In this document: piece by piece, positions 1 to 10,525 of the stretch
Layout: each line of letters opens with the position of its first letter
Numbering within the stretch: position 1 is the first letter of the stretch
Assembly: GCA_964016885.1 (NCBI GenBank)
Contig: OZ024743.1
Coordinates: 125,451,112 to 125,515,111 of the forward strand
Direction: 5' to 3'
Length of the DNA: 64,000 nucleotides
DNA from: Eledone cirrhosa
Taxonomy: Eukaryota > Mollusca > Cephalopoda > Octopoda > Eledonidae
Notes under the pieces: model-generated
Databases searched by the model: none
What the model was told of the DNA's origin: nothing
Seen by the model: the letters and a program-made list of their open reading frames with translations, nothing else
Translations under genes and position numbers: made by a program

Positions 1-265
1 AGGGAGAGAAAGCAGGAATCGTCTCTTGAAGGTTGAAGTCGTTCTTTTCAGCTGCGGCATAGGAAGTGAGAGAGAATTGCCTCACGTTCTCAAATATATA
101 GTCCCCATGGGGACGTAACTCCATTTAGTACATGGATGTACCACTAGGGGTCACGACCGTCACAAAGGGACGCTTAGTTCATGGATGTGACACTAGGGGT
201 CACGACCGTCGCAAAGGGATGCAACTCTTATCCGTTTTGAGTTCCAACTGTAAGGGGTCGCTACA
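1..265 (-). repeat. 3' LTR of Gypsy element A (truncated by window edge)
   Basis: Matches 7785-8087 along its length. The right end is CTACA, so the LTR starts TGTAG on the minus strand. It contains imperfect direct repeats built around ACTAGGGGTCACGACCGTC followed by CAAAGGGA. It lacks one roughly 40-bp repeat unit present in the other LTR, and about 68 bases of it should lie left of the window. Confidence 0.85.
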
Positions 266-424
266 GTACCCTCTTCCAGATGATAGGCGAAAAGCCCGAA
301 GGTAATTGTAGCGAACCCACAAGCATGGGTTCCCAGCACAGGCATGAAATATTAACGAAAAGGTACATGTATACATAGTTCAATACAATAAAGAGAAAAA
401 CAAAAAAAGGCTCCAGTGGCCAGT

Positions 425-1860
425 TCATATAAAAATAGTTTGGCAGAGTTTTTTGGGCCAGTGGACTCTTCGACCGGAATGGGTTGTGGTCTTGTATATA
501 GGTGAAGGTGGGGCAGAAGGAGCAGGTGTATGCACAAGAGAGAAAGATTGGGGTATTTGTGGCTCGGGTGTATGAGCGTCATTGTGTGCCCTTTTTAGTC
601 TATCCACCGAAATTGTCTCTCTGGACCCCTTAATGCCTACTGTGAAATGTTTGTCAGTACGTGCTAACACATAGTAGGGTCCAGAGTATGGCTGTGTGAG
701 GGGTGGAGTAACGGTGTCGTTTCTGACGAATACATGTGTCCACGAGGCAATATCCCTCGGGACTGCAGCTTTAATAGTTTGTTTCCTGGTATTCATGGGC
801 GGTAAGTCCTGAAAATAGGAGCGCAAACGAGATACGTAGGAAAGAGGGTCATGAAAAGCAAGATCAACAGGGGAAAGCATTTGCCCAGGCAACGCTAGAG
901 GAGCACCATACAGTAATTGGGCCGGGGAGAACCCAAGGTCCTCCTTTATTGATGACCGAATTCCTAATAACACAATAGGAAGGTACTCGCTCCAATGTTG
1001 AGAGTCTGGATAGGCGCGAAGAGCGGCCTTTAATTGGCGGTGGAATCGTTCCACCATTCCGTTCGAAGCAGGATGATAAGCTGTGGTCCGAATCCGTTGA
1101 GCACCAATGTTCTTTGTCAGCTCAGAGAAGAGATGAGACTCAAATTGTCTACCACGGTCTGTGGTGACTGCTGTTGGTACGCCAAAGCGGGTAATCCACC
1201 CTGATACCAACGCACGCGCTATAGTCTCAGCAGTAATATCTTTTAAGGGGATGGCTTCAGGCCATCGCGAAAAACGATCGATGCAGGTCAAGAGGTAAGA
1301 ATATCCACTACTGAATGGCCAAGGTCCAACGATATCAATGTGGATGTGTTGAAACCGAGCATCTGGAGTACTGAAAGTACCAAGTGAAGTCCGGATGTGT
1401 CTGTGGACTTTAGATCTCTGACACTGTGTGCAGGAACGGCACCAGACAGTAATTTCTCGCCTCATATTGGGCCAGAAAAATCTAGCCGTTATGAGCTTTA
1501 CTGTGGCTGAAATTCCTGGGTGAGAAATGCTCTGCAAAGCAAGGAACACAATTCGACGGTAAGTCTCAGGAACATAAGGTCGTGGTGAATCCGTAGATAC
1601 ATCACATAGAATCTTCCTGTCGGTGGTCGACAAGGGCAGATATTTGAAGATACAAGTCGCAAACTCAGCAGAAAGAGTATCCAATGACTGGAGTGCAGGT
1701 TGATCTGCAGCTAAACGACCTAAGTCGATCTCTTGGGATGACGAGATGGAGCTTATTGGCAAACGTGACAATGCGTCTGCAGATATGTTAAGCGAGCCAG
1801 CAATGTGCTGGATATCATTTGTAAATTGCGAAACGTAATCCAGGTGCCTTGTCTCTCTCT
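425..1860 (-). pseudogene. Gypsy A integrase (zinc-binding and DDE core plus C-terminal domain)
   Basis: Integrase joins retroelement cDNA into the host chromosome. The open frame 425-1771 reads a zinc-binding end with the CxxC pair CRSCTQC, then a DDE core with Asp in HIDIVGPW, Asp in [10 protein letters not shown] and Glu in MVERFHR, then a C-terminal domain with the PYSGPYYVL and SVDRLKRAH motifs typical of this Gypsy group. The same frame continues upstream to about 1860 with the end of RNase H (DALSR). There it is out of frame with the RNase H frame, a shift that falls in an AGAGAGAGA run, so slippage is likely. The catalytic triad is intact but the gene is separated from its pol start. 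Confidence 0.88.
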
Positions 1861-3010
1861 GGGTGAATATCTGTCGGCTTTAGCCCTCAAAGCGAAGGCC
1901 AGAGGTTTGTGGTCAGTTAAAACAGTAAAATTTCTCCCCTCAAGAATATGAGAGAAATGTTTCACCGATAGATATATGTATAATAATTCCCGCCCAAACG
2001 TGCTGTAACGCGTTTCTGCTGGTTTCAGCTTCCTTGAGAAAAATGCCAAAGGTTGTTAGTTTCCAGCGTTGAACTGCTGTAAAACTGCTCCCACAGCGGT
2101 ATCAACACAAAGCGAGAGCTTGGCCTCTGGTACCGGGTGGGCTAGCAAAGATGAACTAGCGAATGCTGTCTTGGCAGTCTGGAAGTCTTTAAGCTATCCT
2201 TGTGTCAAGGAAATATCCTCATTCTTCTTACAACGATTTTTCAAAATGTCAGTAAGGGAAGATGGCAAATTAGCACAATGAGGAACGAAATGCCTATAGA
2301 AATTGATTAGGCTTAAGAAGTGACGCAACTGGTGAAGTGTAGTAGGCGAAGGTAAATCCTGTATGGCTTGAACTCGCTGGGGAAGCGGGCTAATACCTTC
2401 AGCGTCGATGAGGTGGCCTAAAAAATTTAGCGAAGTGGAACCGAAAACACACTTTACGGGATTCACACGAACGCGGTAATCCTGAAGTCGCCGAAATAAA
2501 AGATGCATGTGGCGCATATGCTCTTCCGGAGAAGAACTAGTGATGAGAAGATCGTCTATGTATGCATAAACGAAGTCCAGACCACGAGTGACTTCGTCTA
2601 TGAACCGCTGAAAAGTGCTAGCGGCGTTCCTGAGTCCGAAAGGCATGGTCAAAAATTCGAAGGAGCCGAAAGGAGTTGTAATCACCGTTTTCGGAATATC
2701 CTCCTTTCTGACCGGAATTTGGTGGTAGGCTCGCACTAAATCTAGTTTTGAGAAAATCTTACACCCCTGCAATGAAGATGCGAAATCCTGGAGACGGGGG
2801 ATGGGATACCTATCCAGGACGGTCATAGCATTTAACCTCCTATAATCCCCAGTGGGTCTCCAGTCGCCAGAAGTCTTGGGCACCATGTATAACGGTGAAG
2901 CTCAAGGACTCGTAGATGAGCGAATAATGCCCAGCTGCAGCATATGGTTGAACTTGGACCGTGCTACCTTTAATTTGTCCGCCGGTAAGCGGCATAGACG
3001 CAAAAACACT
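1846..3010 (-). pseudogene. Gypsy A reverse transcriptase and RNase H
   Basis: Reverse transcriptase motifs are clear in 2194-2886: [32 protein letters not shown], and the catalytic YIDDLL, followed by the thumb motif FLGHLI. RNase H motifs follow at 1846-2049 (FFSRKL, GRELL, TDHKPL). The reading frame is shared from about 2886 to 1850 but is broken by TAG near 2194 and TAA near 2057. Upstream, the RT start (GIIRSSTSP) contains a TGA just before 2886, probably a former Trp. These are single-base decay events, so the element has been inactive for some time. Confidence 0.88.
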
Positions 3011-3098
3011 GGAGTACCGGTGGTGGAAATGAAATGTTCAGTTGAGTGGGTTGGCTCAGTGACTCAAAAATTTCCATCAGTGAGCTCCGGGAAAGAAC

Positions 3099-3470
3099 CT
3101 AAAAACGAATGGCAGCGATGAAGAATATGGGGATGACTGTTGGAGCATTGGCTTTCCGGCCACGAATTGAAAAACCGGTGCTGTCATCCACCAGGCGTTG
3201 GCCACGGACGTCCACAGTCAAAGAGAGGTTGTGGAGGAAATCCGCTCCTAAGAAAGGGTATGGCAAATCGGCAACCGTAAAAATCCACTTAAAATCCCTA
3301 CGAAGATTTAAGAATTTGAGAGGAAGTGAGATTTGTCCGTACATCTTTATAGACGAGTGATTAACGGCCTGCAGAGTAACGGATGACTCCATGGGGGTAT
3401 CTTTCAGGCAATGGACCGGCCAAATACTACAGGAGGCTCCTGTATCCACGAGGAAACCTCTTCCTGACAT
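3099..3470 (-). pseudogene. Gypsy A aspartic protease
   Basis: A retroviral-type aspartic protease that would process Gag-Pol. The active-site motif LVDTGASCS is at the N-terminal side and the flap-side motif PYPFLGADFL is about 65 residues later, the usual spacing for Gypsy proteases. The 123-codon frame is open, but its join to the RT frame is lost. It lies between gag (3517-4080) and RT. Confidence 0.8.
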
Positions 3471-3516
3471 AAGGTCCTTAATGAAGAAATGGCGGTTTGG
3501 TGGCTTTGTGCTGAGG

Positions 3517-4080
3517 TCAACTGTCTCCGTTAGCGGACCTCTTTGGCGATTCCCGCCTTATGAAACGAGCAAGGTTGCACGCAGTGGTTCGCGCTCTCGG
3601 CAAAACGCTCGTGGTACCAGCATAAAGATGAAGCTGGTGACCTGGGGTGGCGTCTAAAAGAGTGAGATCTCCCGCGGCTGCGCGAGCACCACACCAGACC
3701 ATCTTCTGGAGCTCCAGGGTGAGTTCCCGAATGGACTTCTGCATCGCCATAATAGCTGAGCTGTCTGTAGGAGCTGCCGCACAGATGGCATGGCCACGTG
3801 TGACCTGAGCTGGTTGGGAAACAGCGGCAAGGGCTTCGCTGTCTCCAGCACCCGTGACTTCAAAAACTTTGTCCGCAGAGGCAGCAAGCTTATCCACTGT
3901 GCAAGTGTCCCTAATGGGGGCCAAAATTGCCTGTACATTGGTCGGTAGGCGCGATAACAACTGCTTCAACATGGCAGATTCCGCTACCGACTCCTCCGTT
4001 AGGTCCTTCATTCGCCTTAGCAGGTTCGATGGGGTGCCATCACCGATATGCTCCAGATGGACCAGAGCCCCTAAATCTTT
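3517..4080 (-). pseudogene. Gypsy A gag C-terminal part
   Basis: The minus strand encodes a capsid-like segment (ALVHLEHIGDGTPSNLLRRM, then LLSRLPTNVQAILAP), a signature I recognise from the capsid C-terminus of mollusc and arthropod Gypsy elements. A nucleocapsid-like tail with degraded Cys/His content follows. The N-terminal part of gag should lie in 4081-4443 and 7359-7716, but the frame is broken and it is split by the nested element. Confidence 0.7.
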
Positions 4081-4443
4081 TCTCTGTGGACTGTGCAGTC
4101 AGGCTGAGTAATCTTCCAAAAATTGTCTCAGTTTGGAAAAATATCTCCAACACAAGGGAAAAAGAAAACAAAATCGCTTGTTTTTCTCTGTCAAACAACT
4201 GGACAGGAAAAAGAATGCATCCGAGACAATATGTAAAGGAGCGACTAACGGAGCAATGTCATTAATAAGGTATAGGCGGCGAATTCAAAACAAAAACCAT
4301 TATGGTGGACGATTTCGCACCAAAAACACTTTTGATGGAGAAGAAAGCCGCCATCTTGTCATCCTCAAACATTTTAGCCAGAGAAAAGAAAAGAAGAAAA
4401 AACATTCCTACAATTGTTTTGCTAGGAATATTATCTTATTTTA

Positions 4444-4747
4444 TGTGGTTAGAAAAAGCTATCTCACTTACCGCTTTTCACAGGCGCCGCTAAATTCCAC
4501 TGCAGGTTACTCCTCTTCCACGTGCGTCCAACTGCTTAACACCGGGAGCTGCCCAAAACTCGCGTCCACACCGTGTGCTGGTCATCACTAGAGAGAGGCC
4601 CTCTGCTGGCCCTTCCGGTCGAGCATCCTTCCGGCCAAAAGGCCCTTCCGGTCGAGCACTCCCCCGCCTCCGGCCACCGCACGCCACACACCATTCCGGT
4701 CGAGCACTCCCTCGCCTCCGGCCACCGCACGCCACACCATACCCACA
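4444..4747 (-). repeat. 3' LTR of nested element B (304 bp)
   Basis: Aligns with 7133-7353 apart from two single-base indels, a couple of substitutions and an extra stretch of about 83 bp. The extra stretch consists of repeated CCTTCCGGTCGAGCA and CGCCTCCGGCCACCGCACGCC units, so the length difference is tandem expansion or contraction. Confidence 0.92.
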
Positions 4748-4760
4748 CGCCCCCCTGATC

Positions 4761-6631
4761 TCAAGGATCAATTTCCCCCTCGTCCCTCTGCATATGAAAG
4801 TCTACTGTCCAGGTTGGTGGTCTACGACTTCGTTGCGATCTTCGTATTATTGGGGCAGGGCTCTGGGTTTCCACCTCATCTTGGGTTTCCTCTTCCTCGG
4901 AGTCCGTCGACACAGTGATTCTTCTTACATCCAGGACATGACGTGGTACCCCGTCCACGGACACATTGTTCTTTGAATTTACGGCCGTCACCGTTCCCCT
5001 TCCCCATTGAGATGTGCAACGTGCATCTGGGGGCTTAACCCAGACTTCTTCGCCCACCTGCACGAATGCACTCTCTCTCCCCACTGGCCGTTGTGGTGGC
5101 GTGCATGGGTGCCGCCACTCGTATTTGAATACTGCTCTGTGTGGCACCGATTCCTCGACCTGTCCAACCCGAGGGGACATATTGTACCAGAACACTGCCT
5201 CCATTGGTGAGATATGGCCCCGCTCCGCCATTGTCTTGATCGTCCGGTGGTGTCGCTCCACAATTCCATTCCCGCTCGGCCTGTGCGCCGCTCTGAAGAA
5301 ACGGTCCACCTTCCATCCATCGAGCATCTCCCTCAGTGCCTCCGAGCGGAACGCTGCGCTGTTGTCCATCAGCAGTTCGTCCACAAGGCCCCGCTCCAAG
5401 AACACCTCTCTCAACGTCCGCACGATTTCCTCGGCCGTTCCAGTCCTCATCTCCCTCCATATCGCCATTCGACCTGGTCCACAGTCGACCATCGAGAGGT
5501 ACGTTCCCTGCCGGTAGTGCGTCACATCCACCGCTAATCGCTTCCAGTCGCGATCCACCGGGAGGCTTCCCGTTTCGTGTACACCCGGGGCGGGATCAAT
5601 GGACTGACATCGGACGCAGCCTCTAACCACCCCCCGAACACTGTGTCTGCTAACGTCCGAGTCGATTCTCCTGGCTAGGAACAGGTTCCTATCCACCCCC
5701 ATGTGGTGCATGTCATGCAACCCCTTCAGGTCTAACTCGGTCAGCCGACACACGGCAGCTATCTCATCCTCTACCTCCTCCGGCGCTTCCATCCAGGCTT
5801 TCTTCACTCTAGTTAAGATGTCCGCCCTATTTTTCTCTGAGGGCACGAACACTACACTCAGCTTCAGGTCGAACTCGGTGGCCAGCTCTCCTAATGTTCC
5901 TAGGCGGCGCTTTATCAGCTTCTCCGCCGCGCCTCTCGTTCGCACTCTCTTCTCACTGGTGAGCACTGATCTTACCCATCCGAGTACAGTAGCCGAGTCG
6001 GTGCGTATCTCGATGGTGCGCAGCCCCCACCGCAGGGCGAGGTTCACCCCTCTCAATACCGCGTCCAGCTCGGCCACATTGATGTGGCTGCAGTCGTCCT
6101 TCTTTTTAAGCCAGGCTGCATCCTCGACCTCAACACCTCCTATCTCCAACGTGACACCCAGCGCTATGCTGCTGGCATCGCACCATACGGTCCCGCTCTG
6201 TGATTTGGGAACGTACCAGCGTCCCCGCACTGGGTCGTCGGCCTTCACCTTCGCCACGATCTCCTGCATCATGGCCACCGTCCTCTCTCCCACTCTGTCA
6301 CTCCAAGTCACCCCTCCCGCTCGTCTCTTGACATAGCTGCATGCCGTCCGGAGCCACTCAGCGATCGGGTAGTGACCCACCAGCTTTCCACACACCGAGA
6401 AAAGCTCCCGCCTATTCATACTTGGGCCCAGTTCCGGAACTTCGTTTCCCCTCTGGAACACCAAAACGCCCGTCTTGTCTCGCCGTAGCCTAAGTCCCAG
6501 CGCGGCTCCTCCCTCCAATGCTTCTGATAGCTTCGCAGTCAGTCCATACCTCCACAAGTGGCTTGTGACCTCCGCCGTCGACACCACCGACTCGGCCACT
6601 AGGATGTCGTCAATATAGGAGTTAGTAGCCC
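4761..6631 (-). CDS. Element B pol remnant: RT end, RNase H and integrase
   Basis: A 612-codon open frame on the minus strand (Met at 6599). In the same frame it extends upstream to the RT catalytic motif SYIDDILVAE at about 6600-6630, so the apparent Met is internal. Order: RT palm end; RNase H with WCDASSIALGVTLE, NVAELDAV and RTDSATVLGWV; integrase with HHMG and CVRCQ zinc ligands, then Asp in LAVDVTHY, Asp in LLMDNSAAF and Glu in IVERHHR; and a basic C-terminus. RNase H and integrase look intact, which is unusual beside the decayed Gypsy A. The clade is not assigned. Without RT fingers and protease it cannot act alone, but it could be a defective copy moved by a relative. Confidence 0.88.
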
Positions 6632-7089
6632 TCTTTATAACCCGGGACTTGCTGCAGTTTCACTGCTATGTCGTCCGGAAATCCATTGATGAACGCCAAC
6701 CGCACCGTGCGTTCGCATTCCGCCTGGTAAACGGCCAACATAGCCAACCGCCTTATTTCCGCTGCGAAAATGTCGACGCGCTCACCATTCCACCTGATTC
6801 TCGCCAGCTTAGCAAACGCTGCAAACGGTCCCTTGGCGAATGCATCCATCAGACGCCTCTCAATCTTCTGCACATCTCTTTGGCTGTGCTCGTCTAACTC
6901 AAGGAAGAGTACCAGCGCGTCGCCCTCGAGGTACAATGCCATGAGGCCGGCCACGTCCTCTATCTTCTGCAAGCTTGCGACCAGCCGAACCTTCCGCAGC
7001 CAAGCGACAACATCACCTTCCCGGTGAATGCCCTGATAGCTTCGTTCATCCGTAGTCTTGTCACCATCTTCTGGTTTGTCTTGCGGCAA
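6622..7089 (-). CDS. Element B gag-like N-terminal fragment
   Basis: A 155-codon frame starting at a Met just inside the 5' LTR and a T-rich (A-rich on the coding strand) leader. The central part reads like a retrotransposon capsid N-terminus (DVVAWLRKVRLVASLQ, LYLEGDALVLFLEL, RRLMDAFAKGPFAAFAKLA). It ends after GFPDDIAVKLQQVPGYK, where the usual continuation of gag, protease and RT is replaced by the RT YIDD region in another frame. This marks an internal deletion junction near 6630-6645. Confidence 0.72.
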   Translation of the reverse strand: MPQDKPEDGDKTTDERSYQGIHREGDVVAWLRKVRLVASLQKIEDVAGLMALYLEGDALVLFLELDEHSQRDVQKIERRLMDAFAKGPFAAFAKLARIRWNGERVDIFAAEIRRLAMLAVYQAECERTVRLAFINGFPDDIAVKLQQVPGYKEGY

Positions 7090-7132
7090 GTGTTTTTTTT
7101 TTTTGTTTTTTTTTTCAGTCGCCGAAATAGCT

Positions 7133-7353
7133 TGTGGTTAGAAAAAGCTATCTCACTTACCGCTTTTCACAGGCGCCGCTAAATTCCACTGCAGGTACTC
7201 CTCTTCCACGTGCGTCCAACTGCTTAACACCGGGAGCTGCCCAAACTCGCGTCCACACCGTGTGCTGGTCACCACTAGAGAGAGGCCCTCTGCTGGCCCT
7301 TCCGGTCGAGCACTCCCCCGCCTCCGGACACCGCACGCCACACCATACCCACA
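7133..7353 (-). repeat. 5' LTR of nested element B (221 bp)
   Basis: Shorter partner of 4444-4747. Ends TGTGG and CCACA; the target duplication TTTTA follows directly at 7354. Confidence 0.92.
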
Positions 7354-7358
7354 TTTTA

Positions 7359-7716
7359 TTTTTTTTATTTTTTTTGTGTTTGTGTGTAAATAAATGGAAT
7401 GCTCGCTTTGGACATATGAGGAGTTTGATTGTTAAATGTTACAGATAACGATGCTGAAATCAGGAAAATACAGCCAGATCAAAATGAAGCGTGTTTTTTT
7501 AATTTTTTTAATTTTATATACACATAATACCGTTTCCTATTTTTTTTCGGTGTCACCAATTTAGAATATTAGTATCAGTGTATATATATATATTATTAAA
7601 AATAACAATAATTGCAGGTGCATGTTGTGACATGGTTTTACTTCACAGAAGTCAAATAAATTAATAGAAATAATTTTTACCACATGTTGATGGTCAGTTG
7701 GTCGCAACTCCCAGAC
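7359..7716 (-). other. Leader of Gypsy A between element B and the 5' LTR
   Basis: AT-rich, no usable frame. The stretch next to the LTR reads TGGGAGTTGCGACC on the minus strand three bases inside the LTR end, a possible primer-binding site because it starts with TGG. I cannot name the tRNA. Confidence 0.4.
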
Positions 7717-8087
7717 TGGAGCGTGTAGAGAAAGAGAGAGAGAGAAGACAGGAGTCATCTCTTCATAAGACAGGATTCATCTCTAGGGAGAGAAAGCAGG
7801 AATCGTCTCTTGAAGGTTGAAGTCGTTCTTTTCAGCTGCGGCGTAGCAAGTGAGAGAGAATTGCCTCACGTTCTCAAATATATAGTCCCCATGGGGACGT
7901 AACTCCGTTTAGTACATGGATGTACCACTAGGGGTCACGACCGTCACAAAGGGACGCTTAGTTCATGGATGTGACACTAGGGGTCACGACCGTCGCAAAG
8001 GGATGCAACTCTTATCCGATCTGAGTTGCTCGCAAAGGGACGCAACTCTTATCCGTTCTGAGTTCCAGCCGTAAGGGGGTTGCTACA
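7717..8087 (-). repeat. 5' LTR of Gypsy element A
   Basis: Starts TGTAGC and ends CGCTCCA on the minus strand. It carries a (GA)n tract, a repeated ACAGGA-TCATCTCT module, and one extra copy of the CGCAACTCTTATCC unit compared with 1-265. Bases 8088-8092 (GTCTT) would be the right-hand target duplication. Confidence 0.8.
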
Positions 8088-8239
8088 GTCTTGTTCGCGT
8101 CATTTACCAATCTTGTACTTTCTCAGACCCGCGAAGGCTAGGCTTTTTTGGTCATGAATCTTGAGTGATAGCCCGTAAATACAAACGGCCAAATTGGAGT
8201 TCCTCCGAAGGGTCTTTGGAATAATGTTACTCACCGCGG

Positions 8240-8347
8240 TAAGGTAGTGCCATTGCTTACTACAAACACAACACGCAACCCATCTCAGGAATCGAACCCA
8301 CGACATTATGATCGTAAGTCTAACACCCTTACCACTAGGCCACGCGC
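8240..8347 (-). repeat. SINE fragment with tRNA-like head
   Basis: On the minus strand: GGCGCGTGGCCTAGTGGTAAGG (A-box region) and GTGGGTTCGATTCC (B box), with GATCATAATGTCG between. Same family as 28116-28390 and 58650-59200. Confidence 0.75.
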
Positions 8348-8475
8348 CTCTATTAGGACCAGGTGGTGGTGTGAAACAGGGCGACGGATTAAGTCAACCG
8401 GCCAAATAGCCTACAGCGAGATTTGAAACCAGAACGCAAAGAGCAGAAACAGTTATAGTAAGGAATCTCGTCTAA

Positions 8476-8735
8476 CGCTCTAACAATGATACCAATCCAC
8501 TGCTCTGGAGTATTATTTTATTTCAACGACTCCAGAAAGACGAAATGAAAAGTTGACCATGGCTGGATTTTAACACAGCATGCAGACAGTATGAACAAAT
8601 ACTGCAAAGCATTTTCTCCTGCGTCTAACAATTCCGCCAAATCCATAACCTTGGGCTGGTACTTTATTTTTTTTAAACCGAAATTGAAAAACAAAATTGA
8701 CTGCGGCAAGATTTGCACTCAAAACTTTTTGATCC
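8476..8735 (-). repeat. Degenerate octopus-type SINE
   Basis: Minus-strand copy with a recognisable body complementary to TTTTATTTCAACGACTCC and a weak tRNA-like head near 8640-8500. Strongly diverged. Confidence 0.5.
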
Positions 8736-9114
8736 ATTCAATGGATAAAAGAGTTAAGTTGTACTGAAGAGTTGTATAAATAACATTAAAAATAATAAAA
8801 AAAAAGAGAAAGAAAAGGAAAAGGAAAAAAGAAAGAGAAAAGAAAACATACGCAAGCGGGTAATACATCTAGGACGACATACAACAAAAGGCAGGTGAAA
8901 AGGGCGGACAAACAAACCGCAACCAGAGAAACAGATAACAATATCGCGAATAATCATTGTGTGTATAGAAACCATGAAGGACAATTGTATTTGTTCAAAT
9001 ATGACCGGAAAAATATTACTTTATAGAAAGGATGAGGAGTTAAATATTACCTATATCTTTTTATAACTGCAAGTTGAAATTCTTCTAAGGATCTTGTTTT
9101 TTACAAACGATAAG

Positions 9115-9452
9115 AGCCACATGGCTTAGTGGTTAGAGCATTGGGCTTGCAATCGAAAGGTTGTGAGTTCAATTCTCAGACCGGGTGATGTGTTGTTTCC
9201 TTGAGCAACACACTTTATTTCACATTGCTCCAGTTTACTCAGCTGTAGAAATGAGATGATAGGGACTGGGGTCCATATCATTCCACTGCAAAGTGGTCGT
9301 GGAGGTGCCACGGCAAAAAAGCGCCCAGCACTCACTGTATGGGGTTGGTGTTGGGAAGGGCATCCAGCTGTAGAAATGAAGCCAGAATCAGTTCCCGTCC
9401 CACCCTTGCAAGCAGGGAAAAGGCGGACGTAAAATGAAATGATGATGATGAA
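9115..9452 (+). repeat. Composite SINE: tRNA-like head joined to RTE LINE 3' tail
   Basis: The head (ACATGGCTTAGTGGTTAGAGC, then GTGAGTTCAATTCTC) resembles a tRNA with A and B boxes. From about 9241 the sequence turns into the 3' untranslated tail of the RTE LINE (CACTGCAAAGTGGTCGTGG, GGGCATCCAGCTGTAGAAA) and ends in CGTAAAATGAAATGATGATGATG. This is either one chimeric SINE using the LINE tail or a LINE fragment inserted in a SINE. Confidence 0.7.
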
Positions 9453-9582
9453 TAAGAGAAATACCTTAGTCGATGAGTTGGTTGCTTCTTATGTCACATG
9501 CTTCTGACTTCCAGGATATAAATAAATATCTCTTTAACGCTCAAATCTCTATAAATATAATTTTTATTGTCGAAAAGAATAT

Positions 9583-10525
9583 AGTAGGAGTCATTTTGTA
9601 ATAATTCTTCACACTTCCGTAGTTATCTCTTCGTCTCCCGTGTACTGTAGTTTTTACCCGAGAGTGACACTGTATTCATACGCAATTTACCATTGGTCTG
9701 TTTAATCGTATTGCATATGAAAATGTTGCTATTGCGAGGTACGACGTAGTTCCACTACATCACCCTCTGCTTAGACTGGAAAGCAGTCGATAAAAATGAG
9801 GAGAAAATGTCTCCTCATAAGTCATGCAAATCATAAATGAAGAAAAAAGAGAAAAAAAGAATAGATTATATGTAAATTGTTTTACAAAGTTTTTTGTGCC
9901 AATGAACATGATGACAACTACGAGTTGTCGTGATGTATGTTGAAGATAAAGGAGTGTTTGTATGTGATTGTGGTGCTTGCGATGGTGTTTGTATTGATAT
10001 ATTGTAGGATGGGGAGTATGAGGCTCTGGTGTGAGAGCATCTGTGTAGGCCCGCTTTAGTCTGTCAATAGAAACTGTCTTTATGTCCATTAAAGTCAAAG
10101 GTAAAATGTTTGTTTGTACGTGCAAGTGCGCGGTAGGGTCCAGAATAAGGTGGAGTGAGAGGACTTCTCACTGCGTCATTTCTGACAAAAACATGGGTCC
10201 ACGAGGCAATGTCCCTCTCAACCGAAGATTTAATGGCTTGTTGACTAGTGTTCATAGGAGGCAGAACTTGAAAATACGAACGCAAACGGATCACATAGTG
10301 TAAGGTCTTGAGTAGAAAGGTCGACTGGGGCAAGCATCTGCCCTGGCAAAGATAAAGTAGGAGTCATTCAGAAATAATTCTTCACACTTCCGTAGTCATC
10401 TCTTCGTGTACTGTGGTTTTTACTCGAGAGTGACACTGTATTCATACGCAATTTACCATTGGTCTGTTTAACGTTATTGCATATGAAAATGTTGCTATTG
10501 CGAGATACGACGTAGTTCCTCTACA
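9583..10525 (-). mobile_element. Short Gypsy relic with two LTRs (element C)
   Basis: Two similar direct repeats, 9583-9760 and 10356-10525, each running from AGTAGGAGTCATT to CTACA, flank about 595 bp of Gypsy integrase end. A purine tract (AGAGGGTGA on the minus strand, 9761-9770) lies inside the left repeat. All of gag, protease, RT and most of integrase are missing. Flanking pentamers do not match, so the target duplication is lost or the ends are misjudged. Confidence 0.75.
10010..10333 (-). pseudogene. Integrase C-terminal domain of Gypsy element C
   Basis: Two overlapping minus frames encode [48 protein letters not shown] and, after a frameshift near 10085-10110, KTVSIDRLKRAYTDALTPEP. 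These match the integrase end of Gypsy A at 425-850, so A and C are related families with different LTRs. Confidence 0.82.

Larger units (their letters stand above)
4439..7358 (-). mobile_element. Nested LTR retrotransposon B, internally deleted, with TTTTA target duplication
   Basis: A complete insertion inside Gypsy A. The LTRs begin TGTGGTTAG and end ACCCACA as written on the plus strand (4444-4747 and 7133-7353). They are flanked by identical TTTTA at 4439-4443 and 7354-7358. A purine tract AGGGGGGCG on the minus strand sits directly inside the 3' LTR (4748-4756). The internal part is only about 2.4 kb: a gag start joined to the catalytic end of reverse transcriptase, RNase H and integrase. 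Protease and most of RT are missing. Base composition is clearly more GC-rich than the surroundings. Confidence 0.93.
1..8087 (-). mobile_element. Ty3/Gypsy LTR retrotransposon A, decayed, cut by window start
   Basis: Minus-strand element with the order LTR, gag, protease, reverse transcriptase, RNase H, integrase, LTR, which is the Ty3/Gypsy order. The two LTRs are recognised by direct alignment of 1-265 with 7785-8087. A purine-rich tract (GGAAGAGGGTAC on the minus strand, 266-277) precedes the 3' LTR as expected for plus-strand priming. Coding frames carry several stops and a frameshift, so it is not autonomous. It is interrupted by a second LTR element at 4444-7353. Its left end and left target duplication lie outside the window. 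Confidence 0.9.

Noticed and set aside
5014..6336. Several long plus-strand frames (107-211 codons) at 5-6.3 kb
   Set aside because: Opposite-strand shadows of the element B pol frame, explained by its high GC content.
9117..9190. tRNA-like sequence that could be a functional tRNA gene
   Set aside because: It has A and B boxes but no good acceptor stem, and continues into a SINE/LINE tail seen in many copies.
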